Notes under the pieces: generated by a model
Seen by the model: the letters and a program-made list of their open reading frames with translations, nothing else
What the model was told of the DNA's origin: nothing
The model's database searches: none
Made by a program: the position numbers and the translations under genes
Origin: Rhynchonema sp. JSB1_4
Taxonomy: Eukaryota; Nematoda; Chromadorea; Monhysterida; Xyalidae
Length of the DNA: 64,000 bases
Direction: 5' to 3'
NCBI GenBank assembly: GCA_030248065.1
Contig: JASAMV010003044.1
Location: 1-64,000, forward strand
Part shown: positions 1 to 11,653 of the stretch, piece after piece
How positions within the stretch are numbered: the stretch's first letter is position 1
How the letters are laid out: each line of letters begins with the position of its first letter

Positions 1-788
1 TGTTTTGTAAGTCGTTTGTTGTAATATCCGACAAAGAAGCCCATAATTAAGGCTTTGGTGGTTGGGTCGCAGTTATGTGAGTTTATTTTCTTGTACGCGT
101 AATTTAACGTCTTTTTTGAGCAGCTTTTTAGGAATCTGTAAACGTTGTTCATGTTATCTTGGTTTTGTAAACTTTCTACAGTTTCGAGTACAGTGGTGTC
201 TAGGATCTTGCTTCTTGAACGTTTGTTTCCTCTGTATCGATAGCGACGATCTAATTTGGTTGTAAAGTATGGATTTTGTTTGCTTTCTTCCATAAGGTTT
301 GTGTTAGTTGCTAAACCATATCCCTTAACTACTTCGTTAAGACCATAAGGATATGCTGTGTTAAGAATTTCAATCCAGTTTTGTTCTTTTTTTAGAAGGC
401 TTTGTTTATTCTGGTTAATGTTTTCAAGTTCGTCGAGAACGTATATCATCATGTTCCTTGAACCGTGTTTTGTAAAGTGTTGTACAAGTTGTGTGGTTTT
501 TGTTGAGTATTCAATATCGTGCTTGTGTTCTTGAAAGCGTGTTTTTAAAGTTCTTTTTGTTTCACCAACATATTGTATGTTAATATAGTGCGCATTCTAT
601 GCAGTAGATGATATTGTTGGAGTTACAGTTGTAATAACCTGTACCAGGTTTGCAGAAACTTGTGTTTGTGACATCGCATTCGATTGTATCTCAAACAGCA
701 ATATGCATCCACGTTTTACAATTATTTTTGTCGCATGCTTTTGTATGTTTGTGTTTGACTCGGTTTGTAGTTTTTATAATTTTAAGTT
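1..788 (-). mobile_element. Penelope-like retroelement, 3' part with GIY-YIG endonuclease, decayed
   Basis: The minus strand translates, with breaks, into a GIY-YIG-type domain. A cysteine/histidine zinc motif of the kind that precedes GIY-YIG in Penelope-like elements lies around 700-760 (ACDKNNCKTW..HI). It is followed by an in-frame TGA at about 690, then a CNSNNIIYCIEC stretch, a frameshift near 590, and QYVGETKRTLKTRFQEHKHD (about 510-580), the core of the GIY-YIG fold. The frame then stays open to base 1 and leaves the window. The stop codon and frameshift show a dead copy. The reverse transcriptase would lie upstream on the minus strand, to the right, but the large palindrome begins there at 830 and no RT is visible, so the copy is truncated or interrupted. 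The family is inferred from motif order; the class is fairly secure. Confidence 0.75.
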
Positions 789-1184
789 TTTCATGTGTGT
801 TTTGTATTTGATACAACCGTAAGATTTAAAGGCAAAAGGGATCCAGACAGTGTGCAGACGTCGCAAGGTACGGTCTCACTAAACCCCGGAACGCTAAAAT
901 GTTTGAACATACAACCTAAGGTCCGAAATAAAGGATGTTTTTGCATGCATTATACAGCAAAATTGGCCAAAGAGTTGTTACTTTTTTTGCATTTGCGAAA
1001 AATTCGCCTGAGAAAGCCATTGTATGAGCGGGGTGGGTGCAAGTCAGAGGTAGAAAAAATTTTTGCTCATCTTTAAAGACGGAAAAAACTTTTTCCTTTT
1101 TTTCTTCATTTTTTCCTCACATTTTCACACAAAAAAAACAGCTATATTTACACCAAAATTCACTAAACAATGTTTTTAGGTTAA

Positions 1185-2261
1185 AGCTGCTGGTCAACAA
1201 CCCATCGACTTCGCTTAATCTTGGGGGCAGTGCACATTAAGAAAGGTGGGATATCGTGTTACTCGATTCTGACTTGGAGAGTCGATTCGTTGCTTCCTGA
1301 TGTTTCACGGCCAGGTTGAAGTTTGCCCCTCGGTGAAATAATGCAAAAGTTATGCCGGCTTCCCGTGGAAAGCACAATTCACGGCGACGTTTAAGAATTT
1401 CAGAATATCAAGCACAAACATTTATTTCATCGGTATGATATACGGCTTTGCAGGAAACAGCTTGCATCCTAAATGAGAAAACATTTAGTTCCAAAAACCT
1501 GGTGTTTTATGGTCACCGTTTTCTTCGCCGATAATTTTAAGCATCTGCGATTGACCAGCAAATGTGTTGATGGGACACAAAAATCCTACAGTTACTGTCC
1601 ACATAACCTGTGCTTTTGAGTTCTCTGCACCAAACACAGCTAATACAATAATTCGGACAACATGCGCAAGTCGGTCATTATCAGCGCGCGCGCTCAAAAA
1701 CAACGTGCAGATTCGAGCACTCAAAAATGTTTTGTCTTTTTTGGGGTCGCGCACGCCCATAATGACCGACTTGCGCATGTTGTCCGAATTATTGTATTAG
1801 CTGTGTTTGGTGCAGAGAATTCAAAAGCACAGGTTATGTACACAGTAATTAGAGGATTTTTGTGTCCGATCAACACATTTGCTGGTCAATCACAGATGCT
1901 TAAAATTATCGGCGAAGAAAACGGTGACCAAAAACACCAGGTTTTTGGAACTAAATGACTTCTCCTTCAGGATACAAGCTGTTTCCTGCAAAGCTGTATA
2001 TCATACTGATGAAACAAACGTTGGTGCTTGATATTCTGAAATTATTAAACGTTGCCGCGAGTTGTCCTTTCCACGGACACCCGGCATAATTTTTGCATTT
2101 TTTCACTGAGGGGCAAACTTCAACCCGGCTGTGAAACATCAGGAAGCAACCAATCGACTCCCCAAGTCAGGGTCGAGTAGCACGATATTCCACCTTTGTT
2201 CAGGTGCACTGCCCGCAAGATTAAACGAAGTCGATGGGTTGTTGACCAGCACCTTTAAAAG
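1185..2261. repeat. Inner palindrome nested in the left arm
   Basis: Bases 1185-1690 and 1750-2261 are inverted copies of each other, centred near 1722, with a loop of about 70 bp containing alternating GCGCGC. The inner arms differ at scattered positions (for example TGGGATATCGTGTT versus TGGAATATCGTGCT), so they are older than the outer palindrome, whose two arms match almost perfectly. Each inner arm carries one TGATGTTTCA motif, at 1298 and 2132. The unit looks like a fold-back MITE of about 1.08 kb; the ends start with AAAGCTGCTGGTCAACAACC. Confidence 0.85.
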
Positions 2262-3684
2262 ATCATGTGTGTTGCCGTTGAGCAAACTCTCACAGTATTT
2301 TTTTAGGGATACAGATGCATGTTAGCGTTGTCATTTGCAAAAGAATTCGTCACTTTAGTTGTCCAAAAGCCAGTTTTTGTCAAATTTTGCTACTTTTCAT
2401 TTGTTTCCTGAAGTCCACTTTTTCTCACTTTTTCACATTTTTTCTTTTTTCCTCAATCACCAACAGCATTTTCCTTTCTTTTTTGATGGCGAAAAAATAT
2501 TTTTCCTTTTCTTTTTTCCTTTCTAACAGATATAGATAGGGAAAACAATTTTTTGCTTGTTTTTCCCAACAGGAAAAAAGTAAACACATTTTCCCTTCTT
2601 TTTCTATTGGCTTTTTCCTAGGAAAAATTTTTGCCTCTGGCCGTCGCTTCATTTGCTCGAAAAAGTCATTGGTTTTTCAAACATAAATACACTGGTAGCT
2701 TTTTTAGCAAATATTACACCTATCGTACATATGCATGCTGTCAGTAGTTTTGATACTCTGTTTCACCCTGTTATAACTAATTTTTCGACTTTCTGTGCAA
2801 TTTCACAAAACGTTTTTTTGCTCGGATCATGTTTTTTTCCTACTTTTTTCCATTCATATTCCTATTTTGTCCGTTTTTTCCTCGGCAAACACTTTTTGTT
2901 GATTGTTTTCCTAATTTCTGCTCATTTTTTACCAAGAAAATTTTTTTTCCTTTCCATCTATAGTTGCAAGGTACCTACCCCTCAGAGGGAAGTCCCCGTC
3001 TCCCACCCCCAGCCTACAGTTGCGGATGGAAAAGAACCTTTTTTCGGGAAAAAAGAACCGGAAGAAGCCGGGTACATGTTTTGGATCGAAAATAAATTTC
3101 CGTGAACCGAGCAAAATTTTCTCCGTTTTTAGGCAAAAATAACGTTTAGGTAGTTCATCAATGTCGATATACCATCTGAAGGTTACAATCAATATAACTT
3201 GTATTTGTATGTTTCGAGCAGTTTCTATGTCTTCAACAGCGCCACTGTGCGTCACAACAGTTTTTGTGGTCAAAACACCCTGCACCTGTTGTTTCATCAC
3301 ACCCTCTGTACAGGAAATTTATCGTCTGGGAATTTTTTGGGTGTTCCGCTTTTTGTTACAAACTATAAAGAACGCCACTACACGTTGACACGGCCCTGAA
3401 TCTAAAGCAAGGTGTCACAATTACTCACCAGTGATATGGTTTTGAAGAACCTACTGACCACATTTGGTTGCGTTCGTAATGTGCTCGAGTCGTCATTCAT
3501 CGTGTCCTTCAACTGCTCCCAAAAACGATGGCGCAACAGATGTGACGAGCCGCTTTGAGTTCAATGGAATCAAACCTGAAGTATCGGGATGTAACGTGTG
3601 AAGAAACTGAAGCAGGATTACGTTGGATCGGGTCTACATACACGCTTAGAACTTATTCTCTTGAAGATGTTAACAGCAGTGATA

Positions 3685-4875
3685 TACCGTAAAAACCTAA
3701 ATACAGCCCCCCTCCCCCCGGCATAGAGCCCTCCAGTAATACAGCCAAAGTAGTGTATTAAGGCTTGATAGTTGTGCACAAGTACATCTACGCACGTTTG
3801 TCGTTTGTTTAGAGCACATAATACGCTCTTATTGATGAATAGACGCGAATAAATGCGATTATCCTAAACACAGACTAGGAACAAAACTTTTTAAGTCTAA
3901 ATATTCATGAAAATGTGCTCTAACACTTCGCGTCTGTTTGGAGTGAAAAATACCGACTACCATTTTGAGCCAAAAATAGCAACTTACTGTACCAGCCGCC
4001 GGGCCCGGGCGGCGACCTACCTACTGACTGTATGTACCAAGATGGAGCGTCAATGTCCTAACCTACTGTACCTAGGGGCAGGGTAGTACTTGGGTGGGGG
4101 GGGGGGGGGGGCGGGGGGGTCCCCCCAAATTGATCTATCTATCGTCAACACTTTTTGATTTCATCTATCTATCGTCAACACTTATGGGTAAATTATCTAT
4201 CGTCAACAAATTCTGGGAATCTAATCTATCTATCATCAACACATTTCGACCAAAATGGTGTTTTTAAAATGGCTAATCGTTTTTTTCAAGTCATTTAGTA
4301 TAGTGTAGTGGTGGGGGTGGGGGGGCCCGGGGGTGGGAGTCCCCAGTGAGTACTTGGCAGGGTGTTGACGAGATAGATTGTGACCCGAAATGTGTTGGAT
4401 AGATAGATGAAAGTGAAATTGGGGGGGGGGGGTGACAAATGTTGACGATAGATAGTGTGGGGGGGTCGAAAAATAAGGTATAGTATAGTGATAAGAGGTA
4501 ATAATGTGTAAATATTAATGAAAATGTATTGGATGTACTAGTGTAGTGGAGGAAATGGTTGAAGGTATTGGGAGATGGATAGCAGATGGTTGAAGGTACC
4601 CCCTACCAGCCTCCGGGAGGTTGCAAGGTACTGAGGTCGATAAAAGGGTGTTTTTTGCATGCATTATACTGCAAATTTGGGAAAAATTGGTACTTTTTGT
4701 ATTTTGGCCGAAAATTTGCCTAAAATATATATATGGAGGCGCGCGATTTTTGGGGTTTTGAGGTCGAAAAACACATTTTTGCCTATTAAAACATAAATTG
4801 ATGGTTGCAAGGTACCTCCGGGCTCCGGGGTGGTTGCAGGAGGTACTACCTTCCCCATCGGGGGCGGGGGTGGGG

Positions 4876-4908
<33 letters not shown>

Positions 4909-5787
4909 GGTTGGGGGGGGGGGGGGGGGGGGGGGCAACACTTAAAAACAAAATGGGATTTGGGGGAAATGGGGGGGCGGGCGGAGGGGGGTGGGGGAGG
5001 GGGGGGGGGGGGGGGGGGGGCGGGGGGGGCTGGGGGGGCCCCCCCACCCCCCCCCCCGCCAGCTGCCCAAGGGGTGGTTGCAAGGTACCTACTCCTTAGG
5101 GGGGAGTCCCCCCCATCCCCCCAGCCACTACACTGGATGTACTAAATGATTTTTTGCCTATTTGGGACAAAAAATACCGATTTTGAGCCATTTTAGGAAA
5201 ACACCCATTTTGGGGTCGAAATGTGTTGATGATAGATAGATTAGATTCCCAGAATTTGTTGACGATAGATAGATTTACCCATAAGTGTTGACGATAGATA
5301 GATGAAATCAAAAAGTGTTGACGATAGATAGATCAATTTGGGGGGAGGCCCCCGGGGCCGCCCCCCCCCCCCCCCCCACCCAAGTACTACCCTGCCCCTA
5401 GGTACAGTAGGTTAGGACATTGACGCTCCATCTTGGTACATACAGTCAGTAGGTAGGTCGCCGCCCGGGCCCGGCGGCTGGTACAGTAAGTTGCTATTTT
5501 TGGCTCAAAATGGTAGTCGGTATTTTTCACTCCAAACAGACGCGAAGTGTTAGAGCACATTTTCATGAATATTTAGACTTAAAAAGTTTTGTTCCTAGTC
5601 TGTGTTTAGGATAATCGCATTTATTCGCGTCTATTCATCAATAAGAGCGTATTATGTGCTCTAAACAAACGACAAACGTGCGTAGATGTACTTGTGCACA
5701 ACTATCAAGCCTTAATACACTACTTTGGCTGTATTACTGGAGGGCTCTATGCCGGGGGGAGGGGGCTGTATTTAGGTTTTTACGGTA
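3685..5787. mobile_element. TA-flanked MITE ends facing each other around the palindrome centre
   Basis: TACCGTAAAAACCTAAATAC at 3685 and its reverse complement ending at 5787 are the terminal repeats of the TA-flanked MITE family found again at 55725, 56624, 63483 and 63871. Inside each end are AATACAG/ATAGAG units followed by C runs, and the family core around GCACGTTTGT (3790-3860 and 5610-5690). Each palindrome arm thus carries one end. Between them lie a hAT-like module (repeats of GGTACAGTAGGT type at 4000-4080 and 5390-5480) and repeated ATCTATCGTCAACA words at 4130-4240 and 5215-5335. Confidence 0.6.
4540..5135. mobile_element. hAT-type MITE at the palindrome centre
   Basis: The element runs from AGTGTAGTGG to CCACTACACTG and is flanked by a perfect 8-bp duplication GATGTACT at 4532-4539 and 5136-5143. 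An 8-bp duplication with CAGTG-type ends is characteristic of hAT transposons. It has no transposase. Inside are GGTTGCAAGGTACC motifs, a GCATGCATTATACTGCAAA core block and very long G runs (about 4866-5040) that are probably mis-sized in the assembly. It is related to the copy at 57465-57901. Confidence 0.75.
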
Positions 5788-7211
5788 TATCACTGCTGTT
5801 AACATCTTCAAGAGAATAAGTTCTAAGCGTGTATGTAGACCCGATCCAACGTAATCCTGCTTCAGTTTCTTCACACGTTACATCCCGATACTTCAGGTTT
5901 GATTCCATTGAACTCAAAGCGGCTCGTCACATCTGTTGCGCCATCGTTTTTGGGAGCAGTTGAAGGACACGATGAATGACGACTCGAGCACATTACGAAC
6001 GCAACCAAATGTGGTCAGTAGGTTCTTCAAAACCATATCACTGGTGAGTAATTGTGACACCTTGCTTTAGATTCAGGGCCGTGTCAACGTGTAGTGGCGT
6101 TCTTTATAGTTTGTAACAAAAAGCGGAACACCCAAAAAATTCCCAGACGATAAATTTCCTGTACAGAGGGTGTGATGAAACAACAGGTGCAGGGTGTTTT
6201 GACCACAAAAACTGTTGTGACGCACAGTGGCGCTGTTGAAGACATAGAAACTGCTCGAAACATACAAATACAAGTTATATTGATTGTAACCTTCAGATGG
6301 TATATCGACATTGATGAACTACCTAAACGTTATTTTTGCCTAAAAACGGAGAAAATTTTGCTCGGTTCACGGAAATTTATTTTCGATCCAAAACATGTAC
6401 CCGGCTTCTTCCGGTTCTTTTTTCCCGAAAAAAGGTTCTTTTCCATCCGCAACTGTAGGCTGGGGGTGGGAGACGGGGACTTCCCTCTGAGGGGTAGGTA
6501 CCTTGCAACTATAGATGGAAAGGAAAAAAAATTTTCTTGGTAAAAAATGAGCAGAAATTAGGAAAACAATCAACAAAAAGTGTTTGCCGAGGAAAAAACG
6601 GACAAAATAGGAATATGAATGGAAAAAAGTAGGAAAAAAACATGATCCGAGCAAAAAAACGTTTTGTGAAATTGCACAGAAAGTCGAAAAATTAGTTATA
6701 ACAGGGTGAAACAGAGTATCAAAACTACTGACAGCATGCATATGTACGATAGGTGTAATATTTGCTAAAAAAAGCTACCAGTGTATTTATGTTTGAAAAA
6801 CCAATGACTTTTTCGAGCAAATGAAGCGACGGCCAGAGGCAAAAATTTTTCCTAGGAAAAAGCCAATAGAAAAAGAAGGGAAAATGTGTTTACTTTTTTC
6901 CTGTTGGGAAAAACAAGCAAAAAATTGTTTTCCCTATCTATATCTGTTAGAAAGGAAAAAAGAAAAGGAAAAATATTTTTTCGCCATCAAAAAAGAAAGG
7001 AAAATGCTGTTGGTGATTGAGGAAAAAAGAAAAAATGTGAAAAAGTGAGAAAAAGTGGACTTCAGGAAACAAATGAAAAGTAGCAAAATTTGACAAAAAC
7101 TGGCTTTTGGACAACTAAAGTGACGAATTCTTTTGCAAATGACAACGCTAACATGCATCTGTATCCCTAAAAAAATACTGTGAGAGTTTGCTCAACGGCA
7201 ACACACATGAT

Positions 7212-8288
7212 CTTTTAAAGGTGCTGGTCAACAACCCATCGACTTCGTTTAATCTTGCGGGCAGTGCACCTGAACAAAGGTGGAATATCGTGCTACTCGA
7301 CCCTGACTTGGGGAGTCGATTGGTTGCTTCCTGATGTTTCACAGCCGGGTTGAAGTTTGCCCCTCAGTGAAAAAATGCAAAAATTATGCCGGGTGTCCGT
7401 GGAAAGGACAACTCGCGGCAACGTTTAATAATTTCAGAATATCAAGCACCAACGTTTGTTTCATCAGTATGATATACAGCTTTGCAGGAAACAGCTTGTA
7501 TCCTGAAGGAGAAGTCATTTAGTTCCAAAAACCTGGTGTTTTTGGTCACCGTTTTCTTCGCCGATAATTTTAAGCATCTGTGATTGACCAGCAAATGTGT
7601 TGATCGGACACAAAAATCCTCTAATTACTGTGTACATAACCTGTGCTTTTGAATTCTCTGCACCAAACACAGCTAATACAATAATTCGGACAACATGCGC
7701 AAGTCGGTCATTATGGGCGTGCGCGACCCCAAAAAAGACAAAACATTTTTGAGTGCTCGAATCTGCACGTTGTTTTTGAGCGCGCGCGCTGATAATGACC
7801 GACTTGCGCATGTTGTCCGAATTATTGTATTAGCTGTGTTTGGTGCAGAGAACTCAAAAGCACAGGTTATGTGGACAGTAACTGTAGGATTTTTGTGTCC
7901 CATCAACACATTTGCTGGTCAATCGCAGATGCTTAAAATTATCGGCGAAGAAAACGGTGACCATAAAACACCAGGTTTTTGGAACTAAATGTTTTCTCAT
8001 TTAGGATGCAAGCTGTTTCCTGCAAAGCCGTATATCATACCGATGAAATAAATGTTTGTGCTTGATATTCTGAAATTCTTAAACGTCGCCGTGAATTGTG
8101 CTTTCCACGGGAAGCCGGCATAACTTTTGCATTATTTCACCGAGGGGCAAACTTCAACCTGGCCGTGAAACATCAGGAAGCAACGAATCGACTCTCCAAG
8201 TCAGAATCGAGTAACACGATATCCCACCTTTCTTAATGTGCACTGCCCCCAAGATTAAGCGAAGTCGATGGGTTGTTGACCAGCAGCT
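7212..8288. repeat. Inner palindrome nested in the right arm
   Basis: This is the mirror copy of the 1185-2261 palindrome, carried in the right arm of the giant inverted repeat. It again has about 500 bp arms and a short GC-rich loop near 7750, with TGATGTTTCA at 7332 and 8166. It matches the left copy more closely than its own two arms match each other, so it was copied when the giant palindrome formed. Confidence 0.85.
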
Positions 8289-8622
8289 TTAACCTAAAAA
8301 CATTGTTTAGTGAATTTTGGTGTAAATATAGCTGTTTTTTTTGTGTGAAAATGTGAGGAAAAAATGAAAGAAAAAAAGGAAAAAGTTTTTTCCGTCTTTA
8401 AAGATGAGCAAAAATTTTTTCTACCTCTGACTTGCACCCACCCCGCTCATACAATAGCTTTCTCAGGCAAATTTTTCGCAAATGCAAAAAAAGTAACAAT
8501 TCTTTGGCCAATTTTGCTGTATAATGCATGCAAAAACATCCTTTTTCGGACCTTAGGTGTATGTTCATTGTAGCGTTCCGGAGTTTAGGAGAGTACCTTG
8601 CAACTGTCTGGATCCTTTTGCC

Positions 8623-9180
8623 TGTCACTGCAGGGATTCAGGCCGGGATTTATTTTCAAAGATTTTCAGGCGCACATTGCACCTCGCGTATAATACTAGC
8701 CTCTTCCTAATCCTAACTCGAGTTGATGCACTTTTCTTTCGCCTATTTACCCTAAAGGCGTCAACAAGCTGGGCGGGCTGCATCACCTTTAACAATATTT
8801 TGAATGAACGATGCTTTTGTAAAGTTCAAACATTTAACGTGTTTAGAATGAACCAGATTCTCCGGAGGGGGAAAGGACCCCCTTTTGGGGGGGGACCCCA
8901 GGGGGGGGGAGGAGGGGGGAAAAAAAACCCCCCCCCCCCGAATGAACGATAATTTTGTAAATTTCAAACAAGCGCAAGCGGGCCTGCCTACCTGTAGATC
9001 CGGTGCTGATCTGAAGCAAAGTGTAAATTGCTTGAGTAAATTGCAACAAACCAAGACAAGACTATTGATTCACAATAACAATGTTTTAACGTGTTAACCT
9101 GCTTCAGATCCGGCAGCGGGTGCGTTTCACTTTTTGATATAAGAACTGTCGTCTTTGCGGTTTTAGATTGCCAAATCTAG
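8623..9180. other. Gene-free stretch between palindrome and RER1
   Basis: No coding exon is recognised. A 29-bp sequence containing GAATGAACGATGCTTTTGTA is repeated with changes at 8804 and 8940, flanking a G/C-run block at 8863-8938. The missing first exon of RER1 should lie here or on the far side of the palindrome; I could not find it. Confidence 0.5.
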
Positions 9181-10844
9181 TCCGAGGCCCCCACACTCAT
9201 TAAACCTGCTTCATTTTCATTCGGTCAGTTTGTAAGTAAGCGTCGAAAGCGATAGTTTTCATTAGTCTCCCGCTTTTTCAGTATTACCAATTGTTTCTGG
9301 ATCGATGGACACCATACGTGGCCGTTCGCTGGATCTCCACCGTTGTCTTCGGGTTTCTCTATATGTGCCGCATTGTGTACATTCAAGTTGGTCGGGTGGT
9401 CACGCGTTTTTCTGTGTTTTTGTGTGGCGCACCGTAATTATATTTTTTATAGCACCTTTATGTGCATGGAAATTTATTGCAGGGCTTTTATATCGTCACA
9501 TATGCACTGGGTATCTATCACTTGAATCTGTTCATCGCATTTCTCACGCCGAAAATCGACCCGATGCTGGATTTCGACAGTGGTAAGATTCGATAAAATT
9601 GATTGGCAAGTATTCTTATGAAATCAAGCCGTGAAAATAAAACGTGAACTCTCTTCAGAAGACGAAAGCGACAGTCCGTCGTTACCAACCAGACAGAATG
9701 ACGAGTTTCGACCGTTCATGAGGAGATTGCCGGAGTTCAAATTCTGGTAAGCTCATTTCGTGGCTTTTGTTTTGTAATTGTAATTTTTTTATTTTCAGCC
9801 CCTCGATTTTGAGAGTAATAAGACAATTCATAAATCATCAACGATTTTACTGTGTAGGTACTCAGCGACCAAGGGCATCTTCATCGCGTTCGTGCTGACC
9901 TTCTTCGAGGTGTTCAACATCCCGGTGTTCTGGCCAATTCTCGTCATGTACTTCATTGTGCTCTTCATGCTCACCATGAAGCGTCAGATTAAGGTTGGAC
10001 GGCGGGGCCCAATTTGTCCATATTGAATTCACAACTTCTGTTGATCAAAAATGGGCCAGTAGCTAGCTTCCACTGGCTTGCGGATTCGACGAACAAAAGT
10101 ACTTGCGGACTAGTCCAACTATAACTCGCGGGATATTTTGCAGATCAATTTTGAGACGCAACTCGCAGGATAGAATACGATCTTTGTTTGGGATACAAAC
10201 TGTACTGTGCAGACAACAGGCAAACAATCGCATAAAACACTTGACTTGAATTGACTTGTTCTTAGCAATCCGCGGTGTAAGATGTCAAAATTCTCACGCT
10301 ACGCGAGACAACCATCAATTTTTTTCATCGGAACGCACCAATAACACACTAAAGTAGTGGTAAAGCAACATATTTCACCACATTTTAAAATGAGCCAGTA
10401 GATTTCAAAATGAACCAGTGATTTTGCCAAATGTTTCAGTATCGAGCAAGTGGCTGGTTTTGAAAAAAGCCTGTGCACAAAAGCAGACAGTGATAAACGA
10501 ACGCAGCATATACTCGTCGCTCGTGTGTCTTTCTGTGGTACGACCTGATCATGACCGGCTGTGTCTTGCCTTGTTGCTGCTTACAAGATGGATAATTGCA
10601 ACAAGTCTCAAGTCCAAATGAACCTGTCGTGTGATAACAACAACCGGTTAATTTTTAGCACATGATCAAGTACCGCTATCTACCTTTCTCGCACGGCAAG
10701 CAGAAGTATGCGGGCAAGACAGCACCGAGTCCCACGGACAACCCCGCAGCTAACAGTGTGCCGGCACATCAGCCGCCGCCGCAAAGTTGGTCTGCAGTTT
10801 CTCAAATTTTCGTTATCTTTTTGTTGTCGTTTGGCACACTGTGA
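9181..10844 (+). CDS. RER1: RER1, ER retrieval receptor (first exon not found)
   Basis: RER1 is a four-pass Golgi membrane protein that sorts ER membrane proteins and unassembled subunits back to the ER in COPI vesicles. Exons read 9181-9231, 9282-9386, 9483-9582, 9659-9746, 9858-9993 and 10659-10844, with phases that fit. The protein matches RER1 throughout: the [12 protein letters not shown] start of the first membrane hairpin, [19 protein letters not shown], the [20 protein letters not shown] loop, [14 protein letters not shown] in the second hairpin, and [20 protein letters not shown] after the last membrane segment. The C-terminal tail is about 25 residues longer than in vertebrates unless a further intron near 10790 is spliced. 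The N-terminal ~20 residues with the start codon are missing. The exon 9181-9231 (ending SFSFGQF) is inferred from one alignment block. Confidence 0.88.
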
Positions 10845-11276
10845 TGTTTCACACTAACACATGTACAGCATCATACTGCACGATCTTTTATGAGGCAACA
10901 AACCTTTGCAAGAGAAAAGCACTAAACGCACGCCGGTTTGTACATGTGTTACACCATCGCAGCGTTTATTTTTGATTATCACAAACTAGCTGGATGTTGA
11001 TGTCCTTCGTTTCAGCCATGTGATATCGCGATCCGTGCGAACTTCATTCCCCTCAACACATTGTTGGCATGGAGATCGCAACTTCGCCATTTATTTTATA
11101 TTGTGTGCTCTTTTGATTTTGTTGTCGTTTTCCACACCGCTTTTACACTGAAATGACGTGTACGTAGACAAATATAGGATTTTATGCGATTTTCATGCGT
11201 TTGAAAATGCAACCTTACTAGGTTTTTCGTACTCTGTGTTGGCCAAAACGGTTCAGATCCTGCGTTGCAGCTAGTC
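10845..11276. other. RER1 downstream region
   Basis: No gene is seen between the RER1 stop codon and the hAT-type MITE at 11277. Confidence 0.4.
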
Positions 11277-11653
11277 CAGTGTAGTTCCTGGGGGGGAGGG
11301 GGTCCCCCCTAAGGTACACTAACCGCCACGACCAAGGTACACTAGTACACTAACCGCCGCGCCAGGTACACTAACCGCCTCAATTTTTGCCAAAAATAGG
11401 CAATTTTAGGCCTAAAATGGGCATTTTTAGGCCTAAAATGGGTGATTTTTAGGTCAGTGTTGTCAAAAGTCGCCAACATACCCTTTTTATGGAGAATTTT
11501 TTTCCAAAAAGGGCCAAAAATCGGTCAAATTTTCTACCTCAAAAAGTGACTTTTTCCTGAATTTGGGTCTTCCCCCCAGGGAGGTACACTAACCGTCGCA
11601 CGCAAAAAAGGGGTAGGTACACTAACCGCCGCGCCGGACCAGGAACTACACTG
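11277..11653. mobile_element. hAT-type MITE, CAGTGTAGTTCCTGG family, motif ACACTAACCGCC
   Basis: The ends are CAGTGTAGTTCCTGG and CCAGGAACTACACTG, with an imperfect 8-bp target duplication (GCTAGT shared). Five units of the form GGTACACTAACCGCC lie in the same orientation near both ends, around an AT-rich core with GGCCTAAAATGGG words and CTTTTTATGGAGAA. It is non-coding and non-autonomous. The same ends and core recur at 53847-54183 and 62669-62887, with a different repeated motif in each. Confidence 0.8.

Larger units (their letters stand above)
830..8622. repeat. Giant inverted repeat (palindrome), arms about 3.4 kb
   Basis: Bases 830-4255 recur as the reverse complement at about 5205-8622. 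Paired positions sum to 9472-9473 over most of the arm, for example TACCGT at 3685 with its partner ending at 5787. Several translated stretches of 60-120 residues in the 1485-3400 arm are identical in the mirror arm, so the arms are nearly identical there; only the outermost 200 bp have diverged, with small indels (sum 9453 at the tips). The spacer of about 0.95 kb is not symmetric and contains a hAT-type MITE and long G runs. No believable gene lies in the arms. The open frames seen are mirrored pairs, which argues against coding. Origin could be an inverted duplication or a fold-back element. I find no clear target-site duplication at 830/8622. Confidence 0.9.

Noticed and set aside
2425..3300. 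Several open frames of 75-150 codons in the left palindrome arm, with exact mirror copies in the right arm
   Set aside because: Identity follows from the arm duplication; the frames overlap on both strands, are rich in Phe/Lys from T/A runs and show no domain or splice structure.
4664..5145. Long Gly-rich and Pro-rich open frames on both strands
   Set aside because: They are translations of G and C homopolymer runs inside a MITE, not proteins.
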